This document shows positions 36,079 through 45,068 of a stretch of 64,000 nt of DNA, in pieces. The position numbers and the translations under genes were made by a program. Source of the DNA: Fictibacillus phosphorivorans (GTDB taxonomy: Bacteria; Bacillota; Bacilli; Bacillales; Fictibacillaceae). Under the pieces are notes generated by a model, which saw nothing but the letters and a program-made list of their open reading frames with translations, made no database searches and had not been told where the DNA came from. Each line of letters starts with the position of its first letter. The first letter of the stretch is position 1. Where the stretch lies: assembly GCF_023715845.1 (NCBI RefSeq), contig NZ_JAMBOR010000001.1, positions 186,001-250,000 on the forward strand, given 5' to 3'.

Positions 36079-37035
36079 GTGAAAAAAATGAAGTCTGTGT
36101 ACCTATTCCTTATGTTATCACTGATTTTAATTTTCGCAGCAGCCTGTGGAAAGAGTGGAGAAGGAGTACCTGGCGGTGGCCATCTGAGTGGAAAGATTAA
36201 AATTGATGGATCTTCCACCGTATTTCCGATCATGGAAGCTGTCTCTGAAGAGTTCCAAGCTTCTAATCCAAATGTACAAGCTCCCGTTGGAGTATCGGGT
36301 TCTGGCGGTGGGTTTGAAAAATTTACACGCGGTGAATTAGATCTTGCAAATGCATCACGACCCATTAAGGAAGAAGAGAAAACAGCCGCAAAAGCAAAAG
36401 GAATTGATTATACAGAATTTGAACTTGCAAAAGACGGAATATCTATCGTAGTAAGTAAAGAAAACGATTTTATCGATCACTTAACAGTTGAAGAACTCAA
36501 AAAGATTTACTTAGAAAAAGATACAGCAAAAAGGTGGGATGATGTTCGTGAAGGATGGCCTAAGAAAAAAATTGATGTGTTCTCTCCAGGAACAGATTCT
36601 GGAACGTTTGATTATTTTGATGAGGTCATCCTAGAGAAAAAGCCCATGCGTCGTGATGCTCAGCTTTCTGAAGATGATAACGTTCTGGTACAAGGTGTAT
36701 CTGGTTCGAAACATGCCATTGGATTCTTCGGGTATGCTTATTATCAAGCCAACAAAGATAAATTAAAAGCTGTTCCGATTGATGGAGGCAATGGGCCGGT
36801 TGAGCCGAATCCTAAAACCATTGAATCAGGGGAATACGCTCCACTCTCTCGCCCCTTATTCACATATGTAAATAATAAATCGTTAAAAGAGAACGAAGCG
36901 GTTTATGAATACATGAAATTTACTTTAGAAAACGCAGGTGAACTTGCGTCATCTGATATGATCGGATATGTCTCTCTTCCAAAAGAAAAATATGAAGAGC
37001 AGATGAAAAAGCTCGATGAGCTTGCAGGTAAATAA
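36079..37035 (+). CDS. pstS: Phosphate ABC transporter substrate-binding lipoprotein PstS
   Basis: High-affinity phosphate-binding lipoprotein, 318 residues. Signal peptide with lipobox IFAAAC (Cys near residue 19). Phosphate-binding segments are IDGSSTVFPIMEAVSEEF, GVSGSGGGFEKFTRGELDLANASRPI and SPGTDSGTFDYF. The start is GTG 36079, after GGGGG at some distance; an internal ATG at residue 4 is possible. First gene of pstSCAB-phoU, behind the Pho box. Confidence 0.94.
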   Translation: MKKMKSVYLFLMLSLILIFAAACGKSGEGVPGGGHLSGKIKIDGSSTVFPIMEAVSEEFQASNPNVQAPVGVSGSGGGFEKFTRGELDLANASRPIKEEEKTAAKAKGIDYTEFELAKDGISIVVSKENDFIDHLTVEELKKIYLEKDTAKRWDDVREGWPKKKIDVFSPGTDSGTFDYFDEVILEKKPMRRDAQLSEDDNVLVQGVSGSKHAIGFFGYAYYQANKDKLKAVPIDGGNGPVEPNPKTIESGEYAPLSRPLFTYVNNKSLKENEAVYEYMKFTLENAGELASSDMIGYVSLPKEKYEEQMKKLDELAGK

Positions 37036-37068
37036 GAATTGAATATGGAATAACTTAACAAAATGATA

Positions 37069-37100
37069 AAAGGTGAGGAGAAATACTGCTCCTCACCTTT
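37069..37100 (+). promoter_or_regulatory. Intercistronic hairpin between pstS and pstC
   Basis: Twelve-base perfect stem AAAGGTGAGGAG / CTCCTCACCTTT with an eight-base loop and only a weak T run. It probably stabilises the pstS message or reduces readthrough so that binding protein exceeds the membrane subunits; this is inference. Confidence 0.7.
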
Positions 37101-37138
37101 ACCTGTTTAGTGAAAGTCGAATTATAGGAGGGCTGTTG

Positions 37139-38092
37139 GTGTCAAAAGATCCTATCAACGATAAATCGATCCGCTCTATGATTCAAGAGAAGAAATATGC
37201 AAGAAGTCAATCGGCGGTTATGGAAAAATTAGCTCCAAAGATATTTTTAATCTGTGCAGTAATTTCTATTTTTACTACATTAGGTATTATTTTTACTTTA
37301 TTAACAGAAACATTCACTTTTTTTAATAGAGTTTCTATCGTTGAATTTCTTACTAATACGCGATGGTTTCCGTTTACATCTGATAAAAATGCAGACTACG
37401 GAATCCTTGCATTGGTGATGGGTACCCTGACGATAACTGCCATCGCTATGGTAGTTGCGATTCCTGTTGGTCTTGCTGCAGCCATATATTTAAGTGAATA
37501 TGCATCAGCGAAGACAAGAAAGTTTATTAAACCTATTTTAGAAGTCTTAGCTGGGGTTCCTACCATCGTTTACGGATTCTTTGCTCTCACGTTTGTCACA
37601 CCATTGTTAGACAAAATCATTCCAGGTGGTATATCTACTTTTAATGCCTTAAGTCCTGGAATCGTTGTAGGGATCATGATTATCCCTATGATTGCTTCTT
37701 TATCAGAAGATGCAATGAATGCTGTTCCGAATTCAATGCGAGAAGCTGCTCTAGCACTAGGGGCAACACGTTTCGAAGTTGCTGTGACAGTCGTACTGCC
37801 AGCTGCACTTTCTGGTGTAATCGCATCATTCGTATTAGGGATTTCCCGCGCCATTGGTGAAACAATGATTGTTACGATTGCCGGAGGATCTAGACCTACA
37901 ACAGATATTAATGTTACGGAATCTATTCAAACCATGACCGCATATATTGTCCAAGTTAGTCAAGGTGATACAGGGTATGGTACGACGATTTATTACAGTA
38001 TTTATGCGGTAGGGATGACATTGTTTTTGTTCACTTTAATGATGAATTTACTTGCTCAGTTTATTTCCCGAAAGTTTAGGGAGGAATATTAA
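37139..38092 (+). CDS. pstC: Phosphate ABC transporter permease PstC
   Basis: Inner membrane permease, 317 residues from GTG 37139, six bases after AGGAGG. About six helices and the conserved EAA loop MREAALALGATRFEVAVTVVLP. Typical PstC motif AGVPTIVYGFFAL is present. A longer frame from 37073 would read through the pstS-pstC hairpin and is rejected. The stop overlaps the pstA start by one base. Confidence 0.92.
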   Translation: MSKDPINDKSIRSMIQEKKYARSQSAVMEKLAPKIFLICAVISIFTTLGIIFTLLTETFTFFNRVSIVEFLTNTRWFPFTSDKNADYGILALVMGTLTITAIAMVVAIPVGLAAAIYLSEYASAKTRKFIKPILEVLAGVPTIVYGFFALTFVTPLLDKIIPGGISTFNALSPGIVVGIMIIPMIASLSEDAMNAVPNSMREAALALGATRFEVAVTVVLPAALSGVIASFVLGISRAIGETMIVTIAGGSRPTTDINVTESIQTMTAYIVQVSQGDTGYGTTIYYSIYAVGMTLFLFTLMMNLLAQFISRKFREEY

Positions 38093-38970
38093 TGAGTTTA
38101 ATAAATAAAGAGATTGTTCATAAAAGATTGATTAAGAGAATGACTGCTAACAGGTTTGCCAAGTTCGGTTTTATACTAGCAACAAGTTTTTCTTTAATGG
38201 TTTTAGGTGTATTGATCTATAGGATATTAGTAGAAGGTTTACACTATTTAAGTTTCGAATTCATTACTAATTTTGCTTCAAGAATACCTGAAAGGGCTGG
38301 TATATGGGCGGCTCTATTAGGTACGTTATGGATCATGGCTGTTACGGCACCTGTTTCTTTTATTCTCGGAGTCGGTACGGCTATATATCTCGAAGAATAT
38401 GCCAAAAAAAATGCGTTTACAAAATTTATCCAGATTAATATAGCAAACTTAGCAGGCGTGCCATCCATTGTTTTTGGACTGTTGGGACTAACCATTTTCG
38501 TCAGGTTAGCAGGTTTGGGTTCAAGTGTACTTGCAGGTGGATTGACCATGAGTTTATTAATCCTTCCAGTCATCGTGGTTGCATCACAAGAGGCAATCCG
38601 AACGGTACCAAGAGAAATCAGGGAAGCTTCATTCGGAATGGGAGCAACTAAATGGCAAACCATTAGAAGAATTGTATTTCCCGCTGCACTCCCTGGAATC
38701 CTTACAGGTACCATCTTGGCATTATCACGAGCTGTTGGGGAGACAGCTCCATTATTGGTACTGGGGGCATTGGCTTATGTAGCGTTTGTGCCCGAAAATT
38801 TATTTTCGCAGTTTACCGTGCTGCCGATTCAGCTTTATAACTGGACGAGCAGACCGCAAGAAGAATTCCATATGCTTGCTGCAAGTGGCATTATCATCTT
38901 GATGGTCATCTTGCTTATTATGAATTCAATCGCTGTTTTCATAAGAAATAAATTTCACAAACGTTCTTAA
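38092..38970 (+). CDS. pstA: Phosphate ABC transporter permease PstA
   Basis: Second permease subunit, 292 residues, six helices; EAA loop [27 protein letters not shown] and [16 protein letters not shown] are characteristic. One-base overlap with pstC and 23 bases to pstB show a single operon. Confidence 0.93.
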   Translation: MSLINKEIVHKRLIKRMTANRFAKFGFILATSFSLMVLGVLIYRILVEGLHYLSFEFITNFASRIPERAGIWAALLGTLWIMAVTAPVSFILGVGTAIYLEEYAKKNAFTKFIQINIANLAGVPSIVFGLLGLTIFVRLAGLGSSVLAGGLTMSLLILPVIVVASQEAIRTVPREIREASFGMGATKWQTIRRIVFPAALPGILTGTILALSRAVGETAPLLVLGALAYVAFVPENLFSQFTVLPIQLYNWTSRPQEEFHMLAASGIIILMVILLIMNSIAVFIRNKFHKRS

Positions 38971-38993
38971 AAGGAAAAAGGAGGACAAAATCT

Positions 38994-39806
38994 GTGGAGC
39001 TTACGATTAATAGACAAGTAGTGGAGAAGTATCAAACCCCATCAGAACAGCTTAAACCGGTTTTCACGGTAAATCATTTAAATCTCTGGTATGGACAAGA
39101 TCATGCTTTAAAAGATTTAAAATTTGATATACCTGAAAAACAAGTGACTGCAATCATTGGGCCATCAGGATGCGGTAAATCTACTTTTATCAAAACTCTG
39201 AACAGAATGGTAGAAATGGTCCAAGGTGTTCGGATATCAGGTGAGATTAAATATCGAGAAAAAAATATCTTCGATCCGAAGTACAGAGTAGAAGAACTTC
39301 GTACACTAGTTGGCATGGTATTTCAAAAGCCAAATCCGTTTCCTAAATCAATCTATGAGAATATCGCTTATGGCCCTCGAATCCATGGCATAAAAAATAA
39401 AAAGGTTTTAGATCAAGTTGTGGAAAAAAGTTTAAGGGGTGCTGCAATCTGGGACGAAGTGAAAGACAGATTAAATGAAAATGCTTACGGCCTCTCAGGC
39501 GGCCAGCAGCAACGTCTATGTATTGCACGCTGCCTTGCTATCGAACCAGACGTCATATTGATGGATGAACCAACATCTGCTCTGGATCCTGTATCTACAT
39601 TAAAAGTGGAAGAGCTTATTCAAGAGTTGAAAAAAGAGTATAGCATTGTTATTGTTACACATAACATGCAGCAAGCAGCACGGATTTCTGACTGTACAGC
39701 ATTCTTTCTAAATGGAGAAGTTATAGAATACACAAATACTAGCAAATTGTTCTCTCATCCTTCTGATAAACGGACAGAAGATTATATTACTGGACGTTTT
39801 GGATAA
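38994..39806 (+). CDS. pstB: Phosphate ABC transporter ATP-binding protein PstB
   Basis: ATPase of the Pst importer, 270 residues. Walker [11 protein letters not shown], signature [10 protein letters not shown], Walker [14 protein letters not shown] and H-loop [25 protein letters not shown] near the end is PstB-specific. The start is GTG 38994 after AGGAGG. One pstB is present here, whereas B. subtilis has two. Confidence 0.94.
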   Translation: MELTINRQVVEKYQTPSEQLKPVFTVNHLNLWYGQDHALKDLKFDIPEKQVTAIIGPSGCGKSTFIKTLNRMVEMVQGVRISGEIKYREKNIFDPKYRVEELRTLVGMVFQKPNPFPKSIYENIAYGPRIHGIKNKKVLDQVVEKSLRGAAIWDEVKDRLNENAYGLSGGQQQRLCIARCLAIEPDVILMDEPTSALDPVSTLKVEELIQELKKEYSIVIVTHNMQQAARISDCTAFFLNGEVIEYTNTSKLFSHPSDKRTEDYITGRFG

Positions 39807-39830
39807 TCAACAAGAATTGGAGTGAGATTA

Positions 39831-40490
39831 ATGGTTGTTCGTGAAAGTTTTCAGCTTCAACTTGAAGAAATGAAGAAAGCTGTTATTGGAATTTCAAAGT
39901 TAACGGAAGAAGCTTTGCTACAATCGGTAGAAGCTCTAAAGAACCAAGATCTTGATAAAGCATTAGAAGTCATTGAAAATGATAGCAGGATCAATGCATT
40001 AGAAGATGAGATCAATGATATGGCTATCCTCTTAATCGCAAAACAAGCTCCTGTAGCATCGGATTTGAGACGAGTAATCGCAGCGATTAAGATCTCATCT
40101 GATATGGAAAGAATGGCTGACTTTGCAGTAAACATCGCAAAGTCTACGATTCGAATCGGTAAACAGGAATTTGTAAAACCTCTAGAAGAACTTCCTAAAA
40201 TGGCCTATCTCGCCATTGAGATGCTGACAGCTGCTACGAAAGCATATGAGGAAGAAGAGGTAGGACGAGCAAAAGAATTAGCTGATATGGATGATGATGT
40301 GGATGAGACATACGGAAAAATAATTAAAGAACTTTTAGAACTAATGGCCAAAAATCCGGACCATCTATCACAGATCAACCAACTGCTTTTTGTGTGCAGA
40401 TATATAGAACGTACGGCAGACCATGCCACGAACATTGCCGAACATATTATTTTCTTAGTTAACGGGAAGAGGCATGGGTTAAATGATTAA
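39831..40490 (+). CDS. phoU: Phosphate signalling protein PhoU
   Basis: Two three-helix bundles, 219 residues, with the repeated ExxxD metal motifs in RINALEDEINDMA and ADMDDDVDETYGKI. PhoU couples Pst activity to the PhoR/PhoP two-component system and prevents excess uptake. ATG 39831 has GGAGTGA at good spacing. Including phoU in the pst operon is common in Firmicutes but differs from B. subtilis. Confidence 0.92.
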   Translation: MVVRESFQLQLEEMKKAVIGISKLTEEALLQSVEALKNQDLDKALEVIENDSRINALEDEINDMAILLIAKQAPVASDLRRVIAAIKISSDMERMADFAVNIAKSTIRIGKQEFVKPLEELPKMAYLAIEMLTAATKAYEEEEVGRAKELADMDDDVDETYGKIIKELLELMAKNPDHLSQINQLLFVCRYIERTADHATNIAEHIIFLVNGKRHGLND

Positions 40491-40494
40491 AAAA

Positions 40495-40530
40495 AGAGAG
40501 CAGGTGTGATGCACCTGCTCTCTCTATGTA
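40495..40530. terminator. Bidirectional terminator between phoU and the MltG-like gene
   Basis: AGAGAGCAGGTG / CACCTGCTCTCT twelve-base stem. The T run is good on the minus strand and poor on the plus strand. Confidence 0.8.
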
Positions 40531-40535
40531 GTCAA

Positions 40536-41006
40536 TTATGAACTTGTAATTTCTTTAGCCAGTTCATCAAAGCTCATTTTGCTGTTTACCTGATGAGATT
40601 CAGCTCTAACAGCACCTTCTAAGTTATTGGACCTTAAATATTTTAAGAACTCTTTACTATCCTTAATGATGTTTCCTTTTTGAAGAAGGTCACAAACCTC
40701 GCCAGTACTCATTCCCTGCGTGATCGTTAAAGTCATTTGATAGACTTTCTCTTCTTCCTTTTCTGGCTCAGTCTTGGCTTCTTCATTTGAAGTAGAAGGA
40801 GCAGCGGCTACACTCTCAGTTTCTGTTAAAGAAGTATACTCTTCTTTTGTAATTGCCAACTCACCTTTTTCAGAAAGATATTGTTCCACTGCAGCATCCG
40901 TTAATTCAGCACGGTTTTCTGTATCCGCTGTGTAGTATACACCAGCTAATATTCCAGTAGAAATTATAATACCAGCTGAAAATCCCCGAAGGTTTTTGCT
41001 CGTCAT
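40536..41006 (-). CDS. Short MltG/YceG-like membrane protein
   Basis: A 156-residue protein with an N-terminal membrane helix (GFSAGIIISTGILAGVYYT), an acidic proline- and glutamate-rich linker (residues 60-95) and a C-terminal 50-residue domain with TITQGMSTGEVCDLLQKGNIIKD, the substrate-binding opening of MltG/YceG endolytic transglycosylases. The catalytic half of MltG is absent, so it is unlikely to be an enzyme. AGGGGAAAT precedes the start. Similar short proteins (YqzC) lie near pst genes in bacilli; the match is tentative. Confidence 0.7.
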   Translation of the reverse strand: MTSKNLRGFSAGIIISTGILAGVYYTADTENRAELTDAAVEQYLSEKGELAITKEEYTSLTETESVAAAPSTSNEEAKTEPEKEEEKVYQMTLTITQGMSTGEVCDLLQKGNIIKDSKEFLKYLRSNNLEGAVRAESHQVNSKMSFDELAKEITSS

Positions 41007-41026
41007 CCTAATTTCCCCTCACAAAC

Positions 41027-41218
41027 TTAGTTCTTATCGTCTACCATCATTTCATCTTCAAGAACTTTTAACTTCTTTTTAATTTGATAAATTTCTTTCA
41101 TTAATTGAATCGTGAAATTTTCAAGCTGTGTTTCTACTGAATTTTCACGATTTTTCCGAAAGGAAAGAATCAAAAGAATAATACCGACTAGCAATAATCC
41201 AAAAATTGCAAACTCCAT
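41027..41218 (-). CDS. Small membrane protein with coiled coil (YqzD-like)
   Basis: A 63-residue protein: membrane helix FAIFGLLLVGIILLILSF then a charged coiled-coil segment (LENFTIQLMKEIYQIKKKLKVLEDEMM). AGGGAGGA precedes the start. It is 20 bases upstream of the MltG-like gene on the same strand, so they form a two-gene operon. It is similar in size and position to YqzD but I cannot confirm homology. Confidence 0.65.
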   Translation of the reverse strand: MEFAIFGLLLVGIILLILSFRKNRENSVETQLENFTIQLMKEIYQIKKKLKVLEDEMMVDDKN

Positions 41219-41420
41219 AAATATCCTCCCTAATTATAAAGCTATACCCTTTACTTTTATAACATAGTATCTATTTACGGTATAGTTTTTTTCACAAAAG
41301 TTTACACAAAATACTACCTTTCGACTATTTTCGAGTTATTCCACCGTCAATAATCCCATAAATTATAATTAATACCATGTTTTTGTACATATTTGTCTTA
41401 ATGTCAGAATAATCTGATCA

Positions 41421-41434
41421 AGCAACCGGTTACA
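41421..41434 (+). promoter_or_regulatory. cre-like site upstream of the glucan operon
   Basis: AGCAACCGGTTACA matches the CcpA consensus TGWNANCGNTNWCA at all but two fixed positions and has a palindromic AACCGGTT core. It lies about 100 bases before the predicted transcription start, where CcpA sites in B. subtilis can activate (as at ackA). Inference only. Confidence 0.35.
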
Positions 41435-41493
41435 AAATCTTTACATAAACTGTAACCTCACGCGGGATAAAGAACCGCCATTTTTCGACTTTT

Positions 41494-41522
41494 TTGACAC
41501 ATTGTACATAAAAATATCTAAT
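41494..41522 (+). promoter_or_regulatory. SigA promoter of the glucan operon
   Basis: Perfect TTGACA (41494-41499), 17-base spacer, TCTAAT (41517-41522, five of six). Transcription should begin near 41529, about 65 bases before the first gene. Confidence 0.75.
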
Positions 41523-41594
41523 GATACGATTATTTAAAATCTTAAGAATAAATATAAGTTTACTAGAATAATTGAATAAGATGAGGTGATGAAC

Positions 41595-42254
41595 TTGATC
41601 GAAGATATTGTAAAACTAAAGAAAAGAGGACTTACTTTGCAAGAGATCGCAGAAAAGATGAATATGTCTTTAGGAAAGGTTCAATATCGCTGGAACAAGT
41701 ACCGCCAGCAACAAGTAACATCAAAAGAGGTTTCTGCTACAAAAGAGATTCCTGCTCAGCCAAAAGAAACAAAAAAGGAAAAATGGTCGATGCCGTTTGA
41801 GTATAAAGAGGCAAGTGCATGTCTTATGCCGCATACTCCTGAGAGTTTATATGTCTATTGGAGCTTTTCAGAATCGATCAAGAATATGGCTGAACATCAT
41901 TTCCGCACTAAGTGGGAGGACCTGCCAGGCGTATTAAAAGTTTATGATGTCACGGATATTATCTTTTACGGACATAACGCACATCGAACATTCGAAATCG
42001 ATCTTCCTCCTATGACGAACAACTGGTTCCTGAACTCGTTAGAACCTGACCGCACATACATTGTAGATATTGGCACCCGTACATTTGATGGCAGCTTCTT
42101 TACATTATTGCGCTCGAATCCAGCTGAAACGGGTTCAGCAGAAACAAACAGTTCTTACGATGAAAAGATAGAACGATGGAAGCATCAGGATATCACACAG
42201 CCTGAATGGCTTGAGAATTTTTCTACTTATTCATACTATCAAAAAATCAGATAG
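41595..42254 (+). CDS. DUF4912 domain-containing protein with N-terminal HTH-like segment
   Basis: About 219 residues. Residues 1-40 look like a helix-turn-helix (DIVKLKKRGLTLQEIAEKMNMSLGKVQYRWNKY), followed by a basic linker and a DUF4912 domain (about 70-195) with PESLYVYWSFSESIKNMA, the KVYDVTDIIFYGHNA motif and DIGTRTFDGSFFTLLRSN. DUF4912 is found in bacilli and cyanobacteria and resembles carbohydrate-binding or immunoglobulin-like folds, but its function is not established. The start is uncertain: TTG 41595 gives MIEDIVKLKKRG with AGGTGA in good position; ATG 41589 and GTG 41586 are in frame. First gene of the glucan operon; a regulatory or scaffolding role is possible. Confidence 0.78.
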   Translation: MIEDIVKLKKRGLTLQEIAEKMNMSLGKVQYRWNKYRQQQVTSKEVSATKEIPAQPKETKKEKWSMPFEYKEASACLMPHTPESLYVYWSFSESIKNMAEHHFRTKWEDLPGVLKVYDVTDIIFYGHNAHRTFEIDLPPMTNNWFLNSLEPDRTYIVDIGTRTFDGSFFTLLRSNPAETGSAETNSSYDEKIERWKHQDITQPEWLENFSTYSYYQKIR

Positions 42255-42269
42255 GAGAGAGAGTATATA

Positions 42270-45068
42270 ATGTCTAACGGGTATTTCGCATTAATTTTGC
42301 ACGCTCACCTTCCTTACGTGAGACATAAAGAAGCAAATAGATTAGAGGAAAGATGGGTATTTGAGGCACTTACTGAGTCTTATATCCCGTTATTATGGGT
42401 TCTAGAAGAGCAGCCTGAATCTATCTCTTGGACCTTATCGTTTTCCCCTCCTTTACTAGAACTATTGAATGATCCAGTTATTCAAAAACGATACCTAGAA
42501 CATATCGATTCCACATTAAAACTCATTAAAAAAGAAAAGAACTTCTCAAAAGACAAACAAGAAAAAGAAATCATTAGCTTTTACGAAAAACGCTTTAAAA
42601 AGATTATGGATACGTATCAATCTCATGACTGTAAGATTATTCAAGCGTTTAAAACTTATATGGATGAAGGAAAAATCTCATGCATTACATCCGCTGCCAC
42701 TCATGCCTTCTTGCCGTATGTGCAGACAGAGCAAGGAGTTCATGCACAAATTGCTGCTGGTATACGTACGTTCGAGAAATACTTCGGAAGTAAACCAACA
42801 GGGTTTTGGCTACCGGAATGTGCTTATTCACCCGGAGTCGATAAACTGTTAGCTGATGCGGGTATTCGTTACACATTTGTTGATGAACAAACCCTTCTTA
42901 AGAGTAAGCCCGTTCCAAGTAAAGGAATTGAAGCGCCGGTTTATTCTCCTCATGGAGTAGCCTTATTCCCTAGAAATCAGTTTATTTCTGAAACGATTTG
43001 GAATTCTTCTGTAGGGTATCCAGGAGATTTTGATTACAGGGAGTTTTATCGCGACGTCGCTTATGAACGCGACTTTGATTATATAAAAGGATTTATTCAT
43101 CCTGATGGCATCAGAGTAGATACTTCTCTTAAATATTGGCGAATTACAGGTGAAACTGAGCATAAGGACTGGTACAACAGGTCTTATGCTAATGAAAAAG
43201 TAAAGCAGCACTCTACTGATTTTAACAATCGTATCAAGGACTACCTACATAACAACAAACAAACATTTCCTCCTACACTTATCACGGCACCATTTGACGC
43301 AGAACTTTTTGGACATTGGTGGTTTGAAGGACCAGAATTTTTATTAGAATCTATGAATGTTTCAAATGAACAAAATACGGAATGGATCACACCACAGGAA
43401 TTCTTGCACAGACATTATCGAGACCTTGAAACGGTCAGACCTAGTTTTTCAACATGGGGAAGAAATGGGACTGGTGAAGTTTGGCTGAATCAAGAAAATG
43501 CATGGATGTATCGTCATCTTCATCATTGTGAGAGGAAATTAGTTGAACTCGCAGCTAAACTCTCAAAAGAAAAAGTGAATATCGTGATCGATCGATATGC
43601 GAATCAAATGGTAAGAGAATGGATGCTTGCTGCAAGTTCTGATTGGGCTTTTATCGTTGAAGGAAACAGCGCTGTTCAATATGCAAAAGAAAGATTTCAA
43701 GAGCATATTGAAAGGTTCCATACATTGTACGAAGCGGTTCAAGATGAAAGCTATAACGTTAACGAAATATCAGAATATGAAAATGAGTATCCGTTTATCA
43801 TGCTGGATTTATGGCATTACTTCAAAAATCAGCATGACTTATATGTGAACACGCAGTATGAGAAGAAAAATCATAAAGGCAAAAAAATACTGATGCTTTC
43901 ATGGGAATTTCCGCCTATGGTAGTCGGTGGGCTGTCGAGACATGTTTTTGATCTATCAAGAAAACTAACTGAGCTCGGACATGAAGTGTACGTGCTTACT
44001 TCGGCAGTAGAAGGTTATCCAGACTATGAGATAAACAATGGAGTTCATGTGTACAGAATTAAAGGTAACCAGCCATCTTTTGAATCTTTCTTTCATTGGA
44101 CTGGCAGCTTGAATATAGCAATGGCTGATTATGCTGTTGAACTTTCCAAGAAAATTAAGTTTGATTGTATTCATGCTCACGATTGGCTCGTATCTGTTTC
44201 AGCACTAGCTATAAAAAAAGAATTGAAACTTCCTTTACTTACGACCATCCATGCTACCGAACATGGCAGAAACAATGGAATTACTTCACCTCTTCAGTAT
44301 GAAATCAATCAAAAAGAATGGGAGCTGATGGATGGTTCGGATCGTCTCATTGTCTGCAGCACTTACATGAAAAAAGAACTTACGGATGTTTTTCGAATTC
44401 CTGAGAATAAAATATCGATCTTACCTAATGGGATAGATCCACAGCAAATATTAGCTGAACCAAATGAAAAAGGTGATGAAATCAATCGTCCGGATGATGA
44501 ACTGTTGCTATTTTCTGTAGGGAGGCTCGTTAAAGAAAAAGGCTTCCAAACGATTGTAGAAGCTGCAGATATTATTAGACATAAAAGCCTTAAAGTAAGG
44601 TTTGTAATTGCTGGAAAGGGACCGTTATTTGAAGAACTAAATGCAATGATAAGGCAAAAACAATTAGAAAACTTTGTTCACTTAGCTGGCTTTATCAGTG
44701 ATGAAGAAAGAAACATGTGGTTCGCACAAGCAGACGCGGCTCTTTTCCCAAGTCATTATGAACCTTTTGGTATCGTTGCACTTGAAGGAATGGCTGCAGG
44801 GAAATTAACAATTGTTTCAGACACCGGGGGATTGAGAGAAATTATTGATCATGAGGAAACGGGTTTAAAAATTTATCCGAATGACCCTCACAGCATCGTT
44901 TGGGCAGTAGAGTACATGTTGAGCAACCGTGAACGTTGTAAAGAGATGGCTAGGAAAGGTGAACAAACGGCTAGAACCGTTTTCAGCTGGGATTCAATTG
45001 CTGAGAGAACTGTCGACCTATATAACCAAATTCAAAATAAAACAGCAAAAGTAGGAGGAATGGTGTAA
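42270..45068 (+). CDS. GH57 (1,4-alpha-glucan branching type) fused to GT4 glycosyltransferase
   Basis: A 932-residue fusion. Residues 1-525 form a GH57 (DUF1957-type) domain: motif HAHLPYV near residue 11, the nucleophile in WLPECAYSPG (Glu about 183) and the acid in APFDAELFGHWWFEGP (Asp about 343). This family includes alpha-1,4-glucan branching enzymes. From residue 537 a GT4 domain starts with MLSWEFPPMVVGGLSRHV, continues with HAHDWL and VGRLVKEKGFQTIVEAA, and has the EPFGIVALE glutamates (about 831 and 839). Both catalytic sets look intact. No signal peptide, so it is cytosolic. It lies 15 bases after the DUF4912 gene and overlaps the next gene by one base. A single polypeptide could both elongate and branch an alpha-glucan. 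Confidence 0.87.
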   Translation: MSNGYFALILHAHLPYVRHKEANRLEERWVFEALTESYIPLLWVLEEQPESISWTLSFSPPLLELLNDPVIQKRYLEHIDSTLKLIKKEKNFSKDKQEKEIISFYEKRFKKIMDTYQSHDCKIIQAFKTYMDEGKISCITSAATHAFLPYVQTEQGVHAQIAAGIRTFEKYFGSKPTGFWLPECAYSPGVDKLLADAGIRYTFVDEQTLLKSKPVPSKGIEAPVYSPHGVALFPRNQFISETIWNSSVGYPGDFDYREFYRDVAYERDFDYIKGFIHPDGIRVDTSLKYWRITGETEHKDWYNRSYANEKVKQHSTDFNNRIKDYLHNNKQTFPPTLITAPFDAELFGHWWFEGPEFLLESMNVSNEQNTEWITPQEFLHRHYRDLETVRPSFSTWGRNGTGEVWLNQENAWMYRHLHHCERKLVELAAKLSKEKVNIVIDRYANQMVREWMLAASSDWAFIVEGNSAVQYAKERFQEHIERFHTLYEAVQDESYNVNEISEYENEYPFIMLDLWHYFKNQHDLYVNTQYEKKNHKGKKILMLSWEFPPMVVGGLSRHVFDLSRKLTELGHEVYVLTSAVEGYPDYEINNGVHVYRIKGNQPSFESFFHWTGSLNIAMADYAVELSKKIKFDCIHAHDWLVSVSALAIKKELKLPLLTTIHATEHGRNNGITSPLQYEINQKEWELMDGSDRLIVCSTYMKKELTDVFRIPENKISILPNGIDPQQILAEPNEKGDEINRPDDELLLFSVGRLVKEKGFQTIVEAADIIRHKSLKVRFVIAGKGPLFEELNAMIRQKQLENFVHLAGFISDEERNMWFAQADAALFPSHYEPFGIVALEGMAAGKLTIVSDTGGLREIIDHEETGLKIYPNDPHSIVWAVEYMLSNRERCKEMARKGEQTARTVFSWDSIAERTVDLYNQIQNKTAKVGGMV

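Larger units (their letters stand above)
41219..41594. other. 376-base divergent regulatory region before the glucan operon
   Basis: No coding potential is apparent. The left part should hold the promoter of the 41027-41218 gene, but no clear one is seen beyond a TATAAT close to its start. The right part holds the glucan operon promoter at 41494-41522, a cre-like palindrome at 41421-41434 and an inverted GGTTAC / GTAACC pair (41428-41433 and 41452-41457). Confidence 0.6.

Noticed and set aside
37073-37138. Longer pstC start at 37073
   Set aside because: It would translate the pstS-pstC hairpin; GTG 37139 has AGGAGG at ideal spacing.
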